A DNA stretch of 64,000 bases from Sweltsa coloradensis (taxonomy: Eukaryota; Arthropoda; Insecta; Plecoptera; Chloroperlidae), in the NCBI GenBank assembly GCA_024449915.1, contig JAMZAV010000301.1:1-64000 (forward strand), written 5' to 3'. Positions within the stretch are counted from its first letter, which is position 1; the number at the start of each line of letters is the position of its first letter. Made by a program: the position numbers and the translations under genes. Of this stretch, positions 21,011-31,979 are shown one piece after another. The notes under the pieces were generated by a model. That model did no database searches. It had not been told where the DNA came from and worked only from the letters and a program-made list of their open reading frames with translations.

Positions 21011-21156
21011 ATGTAGAAGCTCGTCGTCAGGACGTCGCAGCGATGATGTGATGGTCGTTCCCAAGGTCACGAGCAGCCGCTCGCAGCCCACCTGCAGGAG
21101 TGTGAACTGTGAACTGGACTGGGCCACTGGCCTGGCAGACATCTTATCTAGCTCAC
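21011..21156 (-). other. Exon-like block E21 with ATG
   Basis: After the acceptor TTGTTTTAG the minus strand has a short leader and an ATG at 21142, then 44 codons (MSARPVAQSSSQFTLLQVGC ...) to a possible GC-type donor ATGCAAGTA. Without splicing the frame runs to 20915. It is leucine- and serine-rich with no known domain. A GTGGGC inside could be an alternative donor. Confidence 0.3.
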
Positions 21157-21374
21157 CTAAAACAAGAGAAACAATACATTTTGTTTTTACTTCATACTAT
21201 GTACATGTACTTCGAACTACATTTTACTGGGGCCCAACGTCTCGCGATTTTGCTTCGGATTTGTGCTATCGAGATTGACGGGCGATTCATGAAGCGTGAT
21301 GAAAGCAAATGCAAAAACACTTTGTAAACCAACACGTACCGTACCCTTTCGTCCATGGTGGCACATAGGCCTAC

Positions 21375-21433
21375 TATTGGGCGCTGGTCCGAAGCGTATG
21401 GCTCTACAAGAACGTGGGTTCGAATCCCGGAGA
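21375..21433 (+). repeat. tRNA-like SINE fragment with B box
   Basis: GTGGGTTCGAATCCCGG is a good pol III B box. A run of T follows, as at a pol III terminator. An A-box-like TGGGCGCTGG lies 40 bp upstream. The cloverleaf is incomplete. Confidence 0.45.
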
Positions 21434-21434
21434 C

Positions 21435-22829
21435 ATGTTTTTTTTAATAATATTATTTCTTCGTCATATATCACAATTCATAGAATAAATCAAATCGAAA
21501 GAACATCATGACATGCACGTTCAATTTTCCATTTCATTCATCCATTATCATGCACAATCACGTCAACGCGGTCAACTCGCAAAAAGAGAAAAAGATGGTA
21601 TTTCCCGGTCTACATCATATATATAATCTGGGGGTTGAATCGATACTGCGCACATGAACGGTACGTACGGTAATCGCCATCGATGAGGATGTGGAAGATA
21701 ATATCGACTCGACCTGACGTGTCTCAGGGAGCAACCAGCAAATTATTATAATAACATTATTCTTAAATAACGCATCTATGGACACGGTATGCTATTGCTG
21801 TATTTTCACAATTGATAATGAATTATCTGCGATATGGCAAATGGCAATTTGAAATTCGAATGGCCTATTTGAAACATTTTGACCTACAAGATGTGACCTT
21901 GACTCCTTCTAAGCAGTCAGTTAATGAGGCTTATCGTATTTAAACCATTAATAATACAAATATATATTTTGTAACACGTTAAAAACAAAAATGCCAAGTA
22001 CCAGTACCGTTTATTTGAAGGAAAAAAATGATATCTAGAAGATATGAAACGTGGGCATTAGAAGTGAAATTCTGAATTATTACAATGTAGAATTAAGAAC
22101 GAATGAATAGAATGAATTTAACTATGCCATGCAGCAAATGTAATTAATTTTAAATTCAAAATGTACAACTCTTAAAAACGAAGTTAAAGGCTATCAAATA
22201 ATGAACGTGGAATGCCTTACTATGTACAACGAATCAAACTTGGAACAACGAATGCACTGTAACACAAGACGGTGGGTCTCATCTATGTGGACTGGCGACT
22301 GTCTCCGACGAGTCTAACAGGCGAACTGAAAGCTCGAGGGGCGGTTTCAGCCACGTCACATCGGTATTACGACATTACTGCCTCGTCAGCTGTCAGCTCT
22401 GCGTCGCACGGCGGAACACAAGGCAACTATACACTCAACTCAACTCAGGGGGGGTGGGGTGGGGTAGGGGTTACAGGCAGCCCATTATCACACACAAATA
22501 AAATAACTGGTAGATTAATTATAAAAAAAATAATAAAATTTACAAAGCAAAAAATAAAATTAGGTCCACTAAGAAATCATCTCAGCTGTTTTGTTATATT
22601 ATATTTTTTTTTATAATAAATTAGCACACCTACGGCCTACAACATTGAAAGTAGTCTAATAGCTGTAAATATTTTTTTTACAAGATTGGCAAGGATGCAG
22701 TCACGGGTACTTACATAAACTTTATCCTTCTTTAGGTCTCATTGCTTTTGAGTGTAAGGCTGAGAGTTGGGAGGATTTTTACATGTGTGGGTATATTTTA
22801 CTTACAAACTTACTTTCATAGGTAGAGAT
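21435..22829. other. No clear gene; CpG-rich patch at 22264-22450
   Basis: The patch is richer in CG than its surroundings and could be regulatory for the minus-strand array or another gene. The rest is AT-rich with no feature that I can name. Confidence 0.35.
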
Positions 22830-22949
22830 TTTATTCTCTTTTCCTTATGCGAGGTCTGGATGTTCATGCAGTCATCCGCCTTCTTCCTCCTTGAACGAAT
22901 TGAAGTCTGGTTGTTTGCACTTCTTGCACTTGCAGCCATAAGCAGAGAT
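22830..22949 (-). other. Exon T: possible terminal exon of the array
   Basis: The acceptor TTTTTGTTCTAG is followed by 25 codons and TGA (22872-22874). The peptide begins ISAYGCKCKKCKQPDF and ends in an acidic run. AATAAA (22830-22835) lies 37 bp after the stop, as for a real 3' end. The reading frame does not continue upstream: the preceding block C5 has stops in all frames. It may use another upstream exon, or the transcript may be non-coding. Confidence 0.4.
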
Positions 22950-24041
22950 CTAGAACAAAAATTCGTACCTTCGAGTGCCTTATTGATAATTTGTCACATT
23001 CTACATTGTAAAGATATTTCGAGTTTTGAATTATTGTAATTTTGGCTAGTGATTGTGACAACTGATAATCGCTGTAAAAATGAACATCAGTAGTGGAACA
23101 TCTCATATTCACTGTTCACATCACATTTACACAATATGATGTTCAGATTGAATGCAATTTTGTGGGTCGACACCCTCCCTACCCATATAAAAAAGAATAA
23201 ATTTCATTTCATTTTATTTGCACTCGTTGACTGATTTATTATCTTCTATTGCATAATTTTAGAGCCTTCAACAATGCAAACGAAACATGACACTTCTTTT
23301 TTAAACGTTTTCAGTGGTACAATTCATTTCCAATCTATTAATAGCCCTACCTAAATAAAGTTTCAATTCAAGCAATGCATGTTTAAAAGTTAATAATTTT
23401 CTATCGTACGAGTGGAGTGGAGATGTATAGCCAATATTTTGTAGATTGAAAGAAAGTGAAGATTAATGGATATAAAGACGAAACTTAAGAGTTAATGAGC
23501 ATACCTGATGCTAGACGTGGAGGTTATTGTTGACAAGAGTACAAGCTGCAGCTGCTGATATTATTGTTCACGGAGGGTCTGTTCTGTAAAAGAAAAGAAA
23601 ATTTGTGTGAGCACTGCGTAGTGAGAGTATTGACCTTGCCTGTTTTGTAGTTTTCATGCACCCAGTTAAAATTGTTAGGATGGTTGACTTTTGATGTGTT
23701 GTTTGTAGCAGGGCAAACTAATTTTACTTAGTGTTTCACTCCAGTTATTTGAATTTTCTCAAAGATATCTTTAGCAGTGAATAAAAAGCATAGCCGGAAA
23801 AAAAATGTTTGTAATTTCCCCCCCCCCCCCCTCCCGAAACAAAACAGGATTGCTAATTTACTTACAAAGTTCTTGTAGCAAGTAGAGAACATGTACATTT
23901 CCGCGGTGTTCAACCGTTAACGTCAGTGTCATCGTCAGCATTGAGAGCTATAGAGGAGGAATAACTTTGTTAAAATTCACATAATTTTGTTTAGCTTTGG
24001 AATAGACGACAAAAACTTACCATAGTTATGTCTTCAGTCAT
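22872..24041 (-). pseudogene. Array copy V (damaged): exons 24021-24041, 23866-23947, C5, T
   Basis: Exon 1 reads MTEDITM then GTAAGT. Block B has a 7-bp insertion relative to copies III and IV, yet encodes HRGNVHVLYLLQ in frame with exon 1, like copies I and II. It ends one base out of phase with them, and C5 then introduces a stop. The introns around B resemble those of the 1-kb units and not those of the neighbouring 1.68-kb units, so this unit is a mosaic. Confidence 0.4.
23505..23583 (-). other. Block C5 (79 nt) of the array
   Basis: TTTTCTTTTACAG precedes and GTATGC follows on the minus strand. It is related to block C1 (ATCAGCAGCTGC). All three frames contain stops, so it is non-coding or degenerate. 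Confidence 0.45.
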
Positions 24042-24329
24042 CTTTCTTGTTTCTTGTGTGGGTGGCTAGATGGTCGGCGCACTTTTCACTGATATACGTG
24101 TGACTGAGTTTTACAATGCCCCCTGGCAGCTAGCACTACGAGAGAACGAGCACAACGATGAGTAATGCTGCGCAAGTCACCTAACAGATCCTGCCTAAGG
24201 GGAAACAGTTTTGACCCGAGCATATACCCAGCTAAACTAAAAGCATAACCGCCAGGTGCATTGCATTGTAAAAGACCGCCACATCAAACCCTTCACCTAA
24301 AGTTTAGTTATCCTACCAACCATTAAGAA

Positions 24330-25722
24330 GTTCATGAGGGAAGTTCAGACGGTCTATGTGGTAAGTGCAGACGATCTGCTGGCTCTCGAGGCTCTCCGAG
24401 TTGATGGCTAATGGTCCAGTGGTCTTGAGAGTATAGCGTGAGTCTCCCAAAGTGCTAAAACAAGAAAAAATATAACATTAAATGCTATATTTTGCACTCG
24501 TCGACTCGTTTCAATCTATTACATAACATTGTATTAAATGTTCAAACCAAATTACAACTTATACTATTTATTATAGATTTCAGGAATGTTTTTAGAAAAT
24601 GTTTTAGTACATTTTGAATAATATTTCTCATTGATTTTGTCAATGACTCATAAACCTCAAATCTCTGGTAAGCTTGTTACCTATATGTAATCTATATTTA
24701 CTTATTTGGGGTCACATTATAAGGTCAAAGGAAAGGACACATGTCCCGCAAGTGCAATAAAATACACTGCAATACAAAATAAAATTTGTAAGGCTTTAGT
24801 AATCTAAACATGAATGTATGTGTGGGGTGTTGTATGCACGTTTGAAAGTATTATTGTGCGAGTGTGTAAAGTGGAAATATAAACTGTAAGGACTGCGAAT
24901 GAGTGACTATCGGTCAATGTTTGAATGAGAATAATGTGTGGCTGGAACGCGAGTGAGGAATATGTTTTTAACTTGCATATTGAAACGAACTGAAGTTTAG
25001 TATGTCAATAAACATACAAAGTTGTTAAACAAGTGTTTCTAGCACAGTCGTCTGCACATACCTGTTGCCCGGGGTGGGGTGGAGCTGACGTCTCGCGACC
25101 AGAGTGCTCTCGTGACCCTAGGATCCACTTTCTTGGATGAGTCGGATCTGAAAATAAAATAAAACCTATCATTAGAAAAAGCCAGTGTAGTCAAACTTGT
25201 TTGTTCAGAGTTTTCAGGCTTTCAGTTTAACTGGTTGAACGCATTTTAAACAGGGCTTACTTCATTATTTATTCACAGTCAGTTAGTAGCTAACCTTTCC
25301 TTACATAAGTTACATCATAAAAGGCATTAAAAACTGGCGTTAAAAAGAGTTTCCTGACAATTTGTGTGTCAAGTTTCATCTTCCCTACGCTTCCTACTCC
25401 CCCTTCTAGTTATCTAAACTGACTACATGGTTATGAATAAGGGTCCTATTCCTTACACATATATCTTAAATGAGCAAATGCACCTTTAAAACTGTGTGGC
25501 AAATTTCCTCTCCCCCCCCCCCCATCCAAAAAGAGGATATTTAATTTACTTACAAAGTACTTGTAGCAGGTAGAAAACATGTACATTTCCTCTGAGTTCA
25601 ACGTCAGTATCGTCGTCTGCATTGAGAGCTACAGAGAAGGAAAAAGTTTGTTAAAATTCACTTAATTTTGTTTAGCTTTGCAATAGACGACAAAAGCTTA
25701 CCATAATTATGTCTTCAGTCAT
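24330..25722 (-). pseudogene. Array copy IV: exons 25702-25722, 25554-25628, 25062-25147, A from 24454
   Basis: Splice signals are good throughout: GTAAGC, CTCTGTAG, GTAAGT, TTTTATTTTCAG, GTATGT and TTGTTTTAG. Exons 1 and B join in frame (MTEDIIM, then LSMQTTILTLNSEEMYMFST...), but block C then stops after nine codons. Skipping C gives an open frame through A of about 40 codons in a frame different from copies I and II. The product would be unlike those copies, so decay or a non-coding role is likely. Confidence 0.4.
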
Positions 25723-26009
25723 CTTTCTTGTTTCTTGTGTGGGTGGCTAGATGGTCGGCGCACTTTTCACTGATATACGTGTGACTGAGTTTTACAATGC
25801 CCCCTGGCAGCTAGCACTACGAGAGAACGTGCACAACGATGAGTAATGCTGCGCAAGTCACCTAACAGATCCTGCCTAAGGGGAAACAGTTTTGACCCGA
25901 GCATATACCCAGCTAAACTAAAAGCATAACCGCCAGGTGCATTGCATTGTAAAAGACCGCCACATCAAACCCTTCACCTAAAGTTTAGTTATCCTACCAA
26001 CCATTAAGA

Positions 26010-27404
26010 AGTTCATGAGGGAAGTTCAGACGGTCTATGTGGTAAGTGCAGACGATCTGCTGGCTCTCGAGGCTCTCCGAGTTGATGGCTAATGGTCCAG
26101 TGGTCTTGAGAGTATAGCGTGAGTCTCCCAAAGTGCTAAAACAAGAAAAAATATAACATTAAATGCTATATTTTGCACTCGTCGACTCGTTTCAATCTAT
26201 TACATAACATTGTATTAAATGTTCAAACCAAATTACAACTTATACTATTTATTATAGATTTCAGGAATGTTTTTAGAAAATGTTTTAGTACATTTTGAAT
26301 AATATTTCTCATTGATTTTGTCAATGACTCATAAACCTCAAATCTCTGGTAAGCTTGTTACCTATATGTAATCTATTTATTTATTTGGGGTCACATTATA
26401 AGGTCAAAGGAAAGGACACATGTCCCGCAAGTGCAATAAAATACACTAAAATACAAAATAAAATTTGTAAGGCTTTAGTAATCTAAACATGAATGTATGT
26501 GTGGGGTGTTGTATGCACGTTTGAAAGTATTATTGTGCGAGTGTGTAAAGTGGAAATATAAACTGTAAGGACATGCGAATGAGTGACTATCGGTCAATGT
26601 TTGAATGAGAATAATGTGTGGCTGGAACGCGAGTGAGGAATATGTTTTTAACTTGCATATTGAAACGAAGTGAAGTTTAGTATGGCAATAAACATACAAA
26701 GTTGTTAAACAAGTGTTTCTAGCACAGTCGTCTGCACATACCTGTTGCCCGGGGTGGGGTGGAGCTGACGTCTCGCGACCAGAGTGCTCTCGTGACCCTA
26801 GGATCCACTTTCTTGGATGAGTCGGATCTGAAAATAAAATAAAACCTATCATTAGAAAAAGCCAGTGTAGTCAAACTTGTTTGTTCAGAGTTTTCAGGCT
26901 TTCAGTTTAACTGGTTGAACGCATTTTAAACAGGGCTTACTTTATTATTTATTCACAGTCAGTTAGTAGCTAACCTTTCCTTACATAAGTTACATCATAA
27001 AAGGCATTAAAAACTGGCGTTAAAAAGAGTTTCCTGACAATTTGTGTGTCAAGTTTCATCTCCCCTACGCTTCCCTACTAGTTATCTAAACTGACTACAT
27101 GGTTATTATAGAATAAGGGTCCTATTCCTTACACACATATCTTAATTGAGCAAATACACCTTTAAAACTGTGTGGCAAATTTCCTCCCCCCCCCCCCCCC
27201 CCCCCCCAAAAAGAGGATATTTAATTTACTTACAAAGTACTTGTAGCAGGTAGAAAACATGTACATTTCCTCAGAGTTCAACGTCAGTATCGTCGTCTGC
27301 ATTGAGAGCTACAGAGAAGGAATAATTGTTTGTTAAAATTCACTTAATTTTGTTTAGCTTTGCAATAGACGACAAAAACTTACCATAGTTATGTCTTCAG
27401 TCAT
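26010..27404 (-). pseudogene. Array copy III: exons 27384-27404, 27234-27308, 26742-26827, A from 26135
   Basis: Almost identical to copy IV over 1.68 kb, with the same exon phases and the same early stop in block C. A 22-base C run (27186-27207) lies in the intron next to block B. Exon 1 encodes MTEDITM. Confidence 0.4.
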
Positions 27405-27684
27405 CTTTCTTGTTTCTTGTGTGGGTGGCTAGATGGTCGGCGCACTTTTCACTGATATACGTGTGACTGAGTTTTACAATGCCCCTGGCAGCTAGCACTA
27501 CGAGAGAACGTGCACAACGATGAGTAATGCTCCCGCAAGTCACCTAACAGATCCTGCCTAAGGGGAAACAGTTTTGACCCGAGCATATACCCAGCTAAAC
27601 TAAAAGCATAACCGCCAGGTGCATTGCATTGTAAAAGACCGCCACACTAAACCCTTCACCTAAAGTTTAGTTATCATCCTACCA

Positions 27685-28403
27685 TTAAGAAGTTCTACGA
27701 GGGAAGTTCAGACGGTCTATGTGGTAAGTGCAGACAATCTGCTGGCTCTCGCAGTCGATGGAATGGTCCACAAGGTCCAGTGGACTTGAAAGTATAGCGC
27801 GAGGCTCCCAGTCGAGATAAGAATGCTAAAAGAAAACAAAACAAAAATACTACATAATACACTATATTTTGCACTTACCAACTAGTTTCATTCCATTACA
27901 TAACAGTGTTAAATATTTAAACCAAATTAGCTACAACACTATTTTGAATTAATTATAATTAAAATATTTTGAGTGTGTTTTGAATATTTCATCCGGCGTA
28001 TTCGACCTTGTTTTCAAAATCTCAGTTAAAATTGGTTGGGTTTTTGACTGCATGTTTTCTGGCAGGGCAAACTATTTCACTATTTTTTCCTACTGTTGTT
28101 CACACACAATGTCATGTTTATTTGGCAGAGTTGATAGAATAAACCTTTTTCTTAAACAATGTATGACATTTTCTTCCTTCCCCTCTCACCCCCCTAACCC
28201 GGAAAAAAGTGATTAAAATATTTACTTACAAAGTTCTGTAGCAGGTTGAGAACGTCTACATTTCCGCGGTGCTTAGCGTCTTCAGGAGGTTGAAGCAAAC
28301 TCTAGAAAATATAACTTTGTTTTATCTCACAAGTTTGCTGTTTTGCTAAATAGTTTTGGAATAAAGACGAAACATGGCTTACCATAATTATGTCTTCAGT
28401 CAT
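27685..28403 (-). CDS. Array copy II: three-exon frame for a 77-residue protein
   Basis: Predicted exons are 28383-28403 (MTEDIIM), 28230-28301 (24 codons, ending HRGNVDVLNLLQNF) and 27685-27825 (46 codons plus TAA, with ESQQIVCTYHIDRLNFP). All joins are phase 0. Splice sites are GTAAGC/TTTTCTAG and GTAAGT/TTCTTTTAG. There is no signal peptide, membrane segment or family that I recognise. The ATG was chosen because it is the only one upstream in frame with a donor at once after it. Caution: exon 3 is open in other frames too, and no AATAAA follows within the unit. It could instead be a non-coding RNA gene. Confidence 0.4.
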
Positions 28404-28681
28404 CTTTCTTGTTTCTTGTGTGGGTGGCTAGATGGTCGGCGCACTTTTCACTGATAAGTGTGACTGAGTTTTACAATGCCCCTGGCAGCTAGCACTACGA
28501 GAGAACGTGCACAACGATGAGTAATGCTCCCGCAAGTCACCTAACAGATCCTGCCTAAGGGGAAACAGTTTTGACCCGAGCATATACCCAGCTAAACTAA
28601 AAGCATAACCGCCAGGTACATTGCATTGTAAAAGACCGCCACACTAAACCCTTCACCTAAAGTTTAGTTATCATCCTACCA

Positions 28682-29403
28682 TTAAGAAGTTCTACGAGGG
28701 AAGTTCAGACGGTCTATGTGGTAAGTGCAGACGATCTGCTGGCTCTCGCAGTCGATGGAATGGTCCACAAGGTCCAGTGGACTTGAGAGTATAGCGCGAG
28801 GCTCCCAGTCGAGATAAGAATGCTAAAACAAGAAACATACTATACATTATACACTATATTTTGCATTTACCAACTAGTTTCATTCCATTACATAACAGTG
28901 TTAAATATTTAAACCGAATTAGCTACAATATTTTGAATAAATTATAATTAAAATATTTTGAGTGTGTTTTGAATATTTCATTCGGCGTATTCGACCTTGT
29001 TTTCAAAATCTCAGTTAAAATTGGTTGGGTTTTTGACGGCATGTTTTCTGGCAGGGCAAACTAATTTCACTATTTTTTCCTACTGTTGTTCACACACAAT
29101 GTCATGTTTATTTGGCAGAGTTGATAGATTAATCCTTTTTCTTAAACAATGTGTGACATTTTCTTCCTTCCCCTCTCACCCCCCCCCCCTCCCCCCGCAA
29201 ACAAAAAAGTGATTAAAATATTTACTTACAAAGTTCTGTAGCAGGTAGAGAACGTCTACATTTCCGCGGTGCTTAGCGTTTTCAGGAGTTTGAAGCAAAA
29301 TCTAGAAAATATAACTTTGTTTTATCTCACAAGTTTGCTGTTTTGCTAAATAGTTTTGGAATAAAGACGAAACATGGCTTACCATAATTATGTCTTCAGT
29401 CAT
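28682..29403 (-). CDS. Array copy I: three-exon frame for a 77-residue protein
   Basis: Predicted exons are 29383-29403, 29230-29301 and 28682-28822, with the same lengths (21, 72, 141 nt), phases and splice sites as copy II. Exon 2 differs at several residues (ILLQTPENA against SLLQPPEDA; LYLLQ against LNLLQ), while exon 3 is the same protein. The substitutions keep the frame open, which is mild support for coding, but the copies are so alike that little time has passed. Function unknown. Confidence 0.4.
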
Positions 29404-29729
29404 CTTTCTTGTTTCTTGTGTGGGTGGCTAGATGGTCGGCGCACTTTTCACTGATATACGTGTGACTGAGTTTTACAATGCCCCCTGGCAGCTAGCACTA
29501 CGAGAGAACGTGCACAACGATGAGTAATGCTGCGCAAGTCACCTAACAGATCCTGCCTAAGGGGAAACAGTTTTGACCCGAGCATATACCCAGCTAAACT
29601 AAAAGCATAACCGCCAGGTGCATTGCATTGTAAAAGACCGCCACATCAAACCCTTCACCTAAAGTTTAGTTATCCTACCAGGAAGAAGTTCTATGAGGGA
29701 AGTTCTGTTTCCCAGTCGAGATCGACATA
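29379..29729 (-). repeat. Outermost module A, shortened
   Basis: This A copy keeps the conserved 300-bp part but its exon-like end is cut to 51 nt (TATGTCGATCTCGACTGG ...), preceded by TTGTTTCAG. In detail (GCCCCCTGG, CTGCGCAAG) it resembles the 1.68-kb units and not the adjacent 1-kb units. Confidence 0.6.
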
Positions 29730-29929
29730 CTGAAACAAGAAAAGATACTACATTTTATACTATTTTTGTACTTGCAGACTATAGTTTCAATCTATTCCAA
29801 ACAGTATTAAAATATACCCAACCAAATTATAACTTTTTTAAAAACATATTATTCAAGGACATTTTTAGAAAATGTTTTGAGTATGGGTATAGTAAATATA
29901 ATATTTACAAAAAAATTAAAAAGTAGAAA

Positions 29930-30654
29930 TAGAAGAGTCTATTTTATAGCTTGTCGAAGGCCATTGGGCATTTTCGTCTGTTGAACCGAGTCTGAACCTT
30001 TTTTTTTAATTGAACTTTTCCTGAAGCCTATTTTTGTTAGATTGTTACCAGCCATTTATATATGTTATAGTTATGGTCATTTATACTGTCTTCTAGAGGT
30101 TCATAAAAAAATCTAAATAAATTAAATGGATTTTTAGGATTTTTGAAAAAATCATCAAAATTGATAAATTTCGTAATTTATTTGTGCGTATTGAGCAATA
30201 AAGTTTAGTAATCTTTGACTTTTAAAGAGTGACCATATTTTTTCTTGACCATTACGCAAAATTATATATCGATCGGTTGAAAACAGGAAGCAGGAAAAGT
30301 TCCCAAGAAAGTTGCAAATAGGTATAGTTGACTCTTACAATATATCATGATTACATTACACAAGTAAAAGTAGCCATTACAAGTCAAGTAAACAACACAA
30401 AAAAAATATATAAAATTATAACAATGTAGGCCTATTTAAGGTAGTACAAGTAAAAAATAGCAGGTTTGCAAAGTAAATCACACTTGTGTCATTTGTGTTT
30501 CAAGGCTGATTGAATTCTCTGGTATTATGTTTGAACGGAAATAACGCGAGATAGGAAGATTTGTACATATTTGCAGATTGACACGAAGTGAAGATTACCA
30601 AGGCGATACACACACATATAAGTGTTTCCAACGCCGTCGTCTGCACCTACCCAC
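29930..30654. other. AT-rich spacer within the array region
   Basis: No exon-like block between the outer A module and block C2. Confidence 0.4.
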
Positions 30655-30751
30655 CTGTTGCCCGGGGTGGAGATGGTCGCTACAACTGCTGACGTCTCGC
30701 GACCCGAGGCTCTCGTCACCCTAGGATCCACTTTGCTTGGATGAGTGGTTT
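30655..30751 (-). other. Block C2 (97 nt)
   Basis: TTTTGTTTTCAG precedes and GTGGGT follows on the minus strand. It shares AAAGTGGATCCTAGGGT and CACCCCGGGCAACAG with the C blocks at 26742 and 25062. Confidence 0.5.
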
Positions 30752-31344
30752 CTGAAAACAAAATAAAACCTATCAATCTTCATGTTCGGAGTTTTCAGGC
30801 TTTCAGTTGCAACTGGTTTTTTATTTTTCATTTCCAGTTAGTAGAACATTTCATTACACAAGTTACATCATGAACGGCATTAAATCTGATGTTATAAAGC
30901 GTTTCCAGACAATTTACGTGCCAAGTTTAATTTGTACCCCAACCCCTATCCCCTCCAACCTGCCACTAGATTATTAAGAATATTTAGCTTGCCAAATTCC
31001 TGCTGGAAGAAGATATATTACACTCTTCTTCCTTCTGTTACGAACATATGCAATGATTATCCTAATGTAATTATTTGAATTTCGAATTGCCAGGAAAAGC
31101 TATTTATTTTTATTTTTAAATTACGTAATAACATTTTTTACACATTATCATGCTTAGAAAAAAGTCAAAATTCTGAATGCAAGCTCGTTTATTATTAAAT
31201 GATTTAAATTAGTCAAACATATAATTTGTCAATGTTCCGCTAGTGACCGAGATGTGTACATTTACCGACTGAAGTGAAGTCGAGGATAAAAATACAAAGT
31301 CATCATTATTGTGTTTAGTATGACAAAATATCATGTGCGCCTAC

Positions 31345-31435
31345 CTGTTGTGTCTTGTGGTCGTGACCTTGGCTTGAATGGAGGACAAGCGACGCAGCTG
31401 CTGACGCGCAAGTAGGATCCATGTTTTGCTCGGAT
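31345..31435 (-). other. Block C1 (91 nt)
   Basis: CGTTTTGTTTCAG precedes and GTAGGC follows. All three frames are open. One has an internal ATG giving MDPTCASAAASLVLHSS and ending in phase 0 at the donor, where the related C blocks have GTG. It could be a first coding exon of a longer gene, but nothing upstream supports this. Confidence 0.4.
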
Positions 31436-31864
31436 CTGAAACAAAACGAGAAGAAACTATTGGTGTGGGTCTACTTTTACTTTTACCTAAAACCGGTATT
31501 TGTTTATATTCCTATGGTAAAACCATTGATGTAAACTGTCAAGCGCTTAGGAACTCTTTTTCGAGTGTTGGTTGGGGGTTGGGATGTCACAGCCTTGGTC
31601 ACAGCTAGCCAGCAGTAGTATCATACTGCCCATGCACACAAACTAGTAGGCGGAAAGCCTGTTATACAAACTACAAATAGTTTTCAAGTTGTTGCAGCGC
31701 AAATTTTTCAATTTTTCAATTTTTATCGTGGGAAACCTGTTAAAGGGAGGGTGCAATTAGCCTCTCTTCAGGTGAACTAGGTATGTGCGGATAGGAAATT
31801 GTGAAGGGATGTCCGAGGGCTGTTTAAGAGGACTCAATCCCTTGCATTCAAAAACCTTCAGTCA

Positions 31865-31950
31865 GGATTGCCGGTCTCGACGGGATTCGAACCCGGGACC
31901 TCCCGAATCAGAGTCGAGCGCTTAGCGCCCGAGCCAACACTGTCGGTGTT
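31865..31950 (-). mobile_element. tRNA-derived SINE head
   Basis: On the minus strand TTGGCTCGGGCGCTAAGC (A-box region) and GGGTTCGAATCCCG (B box) are spaced as in a tRNA. The sequence runs on past the tRNA end into unique DNA without CCA processing, so it is a SINE and not a tRNA gene. Confidence 0.65.
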
Positions 31951-31979
31951 GCAGCGCAGAGTAACGTGGAATAAAGGGA

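Larger units (their letters stand above)
23866..29729 (-). repeat. Tandem array of exon-like units A, B and C
   Basis: The same roughly 300-450-bp module A (marker GTCTTCAGTCATCTTTCTTG) starts at 24030, 25711, 27393, 28392 and 29392, giving unit lengths of 1681, 1682, 999 and 1000 bp. The long units carry blocks A-B-C on the minus strand, the short ones A-B. Long units 1 and 2 are almost identical, as are the two short units. Module A stays nearly identical in all five, more so than the flanking introns. The array is local DNA duplication and not a known mobile element. Confidence 0.9.

Noticed and set aside
22872..22949. Metallothionein from CKCKKCK and MDPTC-like peptides
   Set aside because: Only three cysteines in the terminal exon and two unrelated short peptides; no continuous cysteine-rich frame.
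26475..26852. 125-codon minus-strand frame
   Set aside because: It reads through block C and its donor into intron; the near-identical unit at 24.8-25.2 kb breaks it by indel.
31865..31950. A functional tRNA gene
   Set aside because: A and B boxes are present but the arms do not pair well and there is no proper 3' end; SINE-like. The same applies to 38325-38400, 34901-34985 and 40574-40645.
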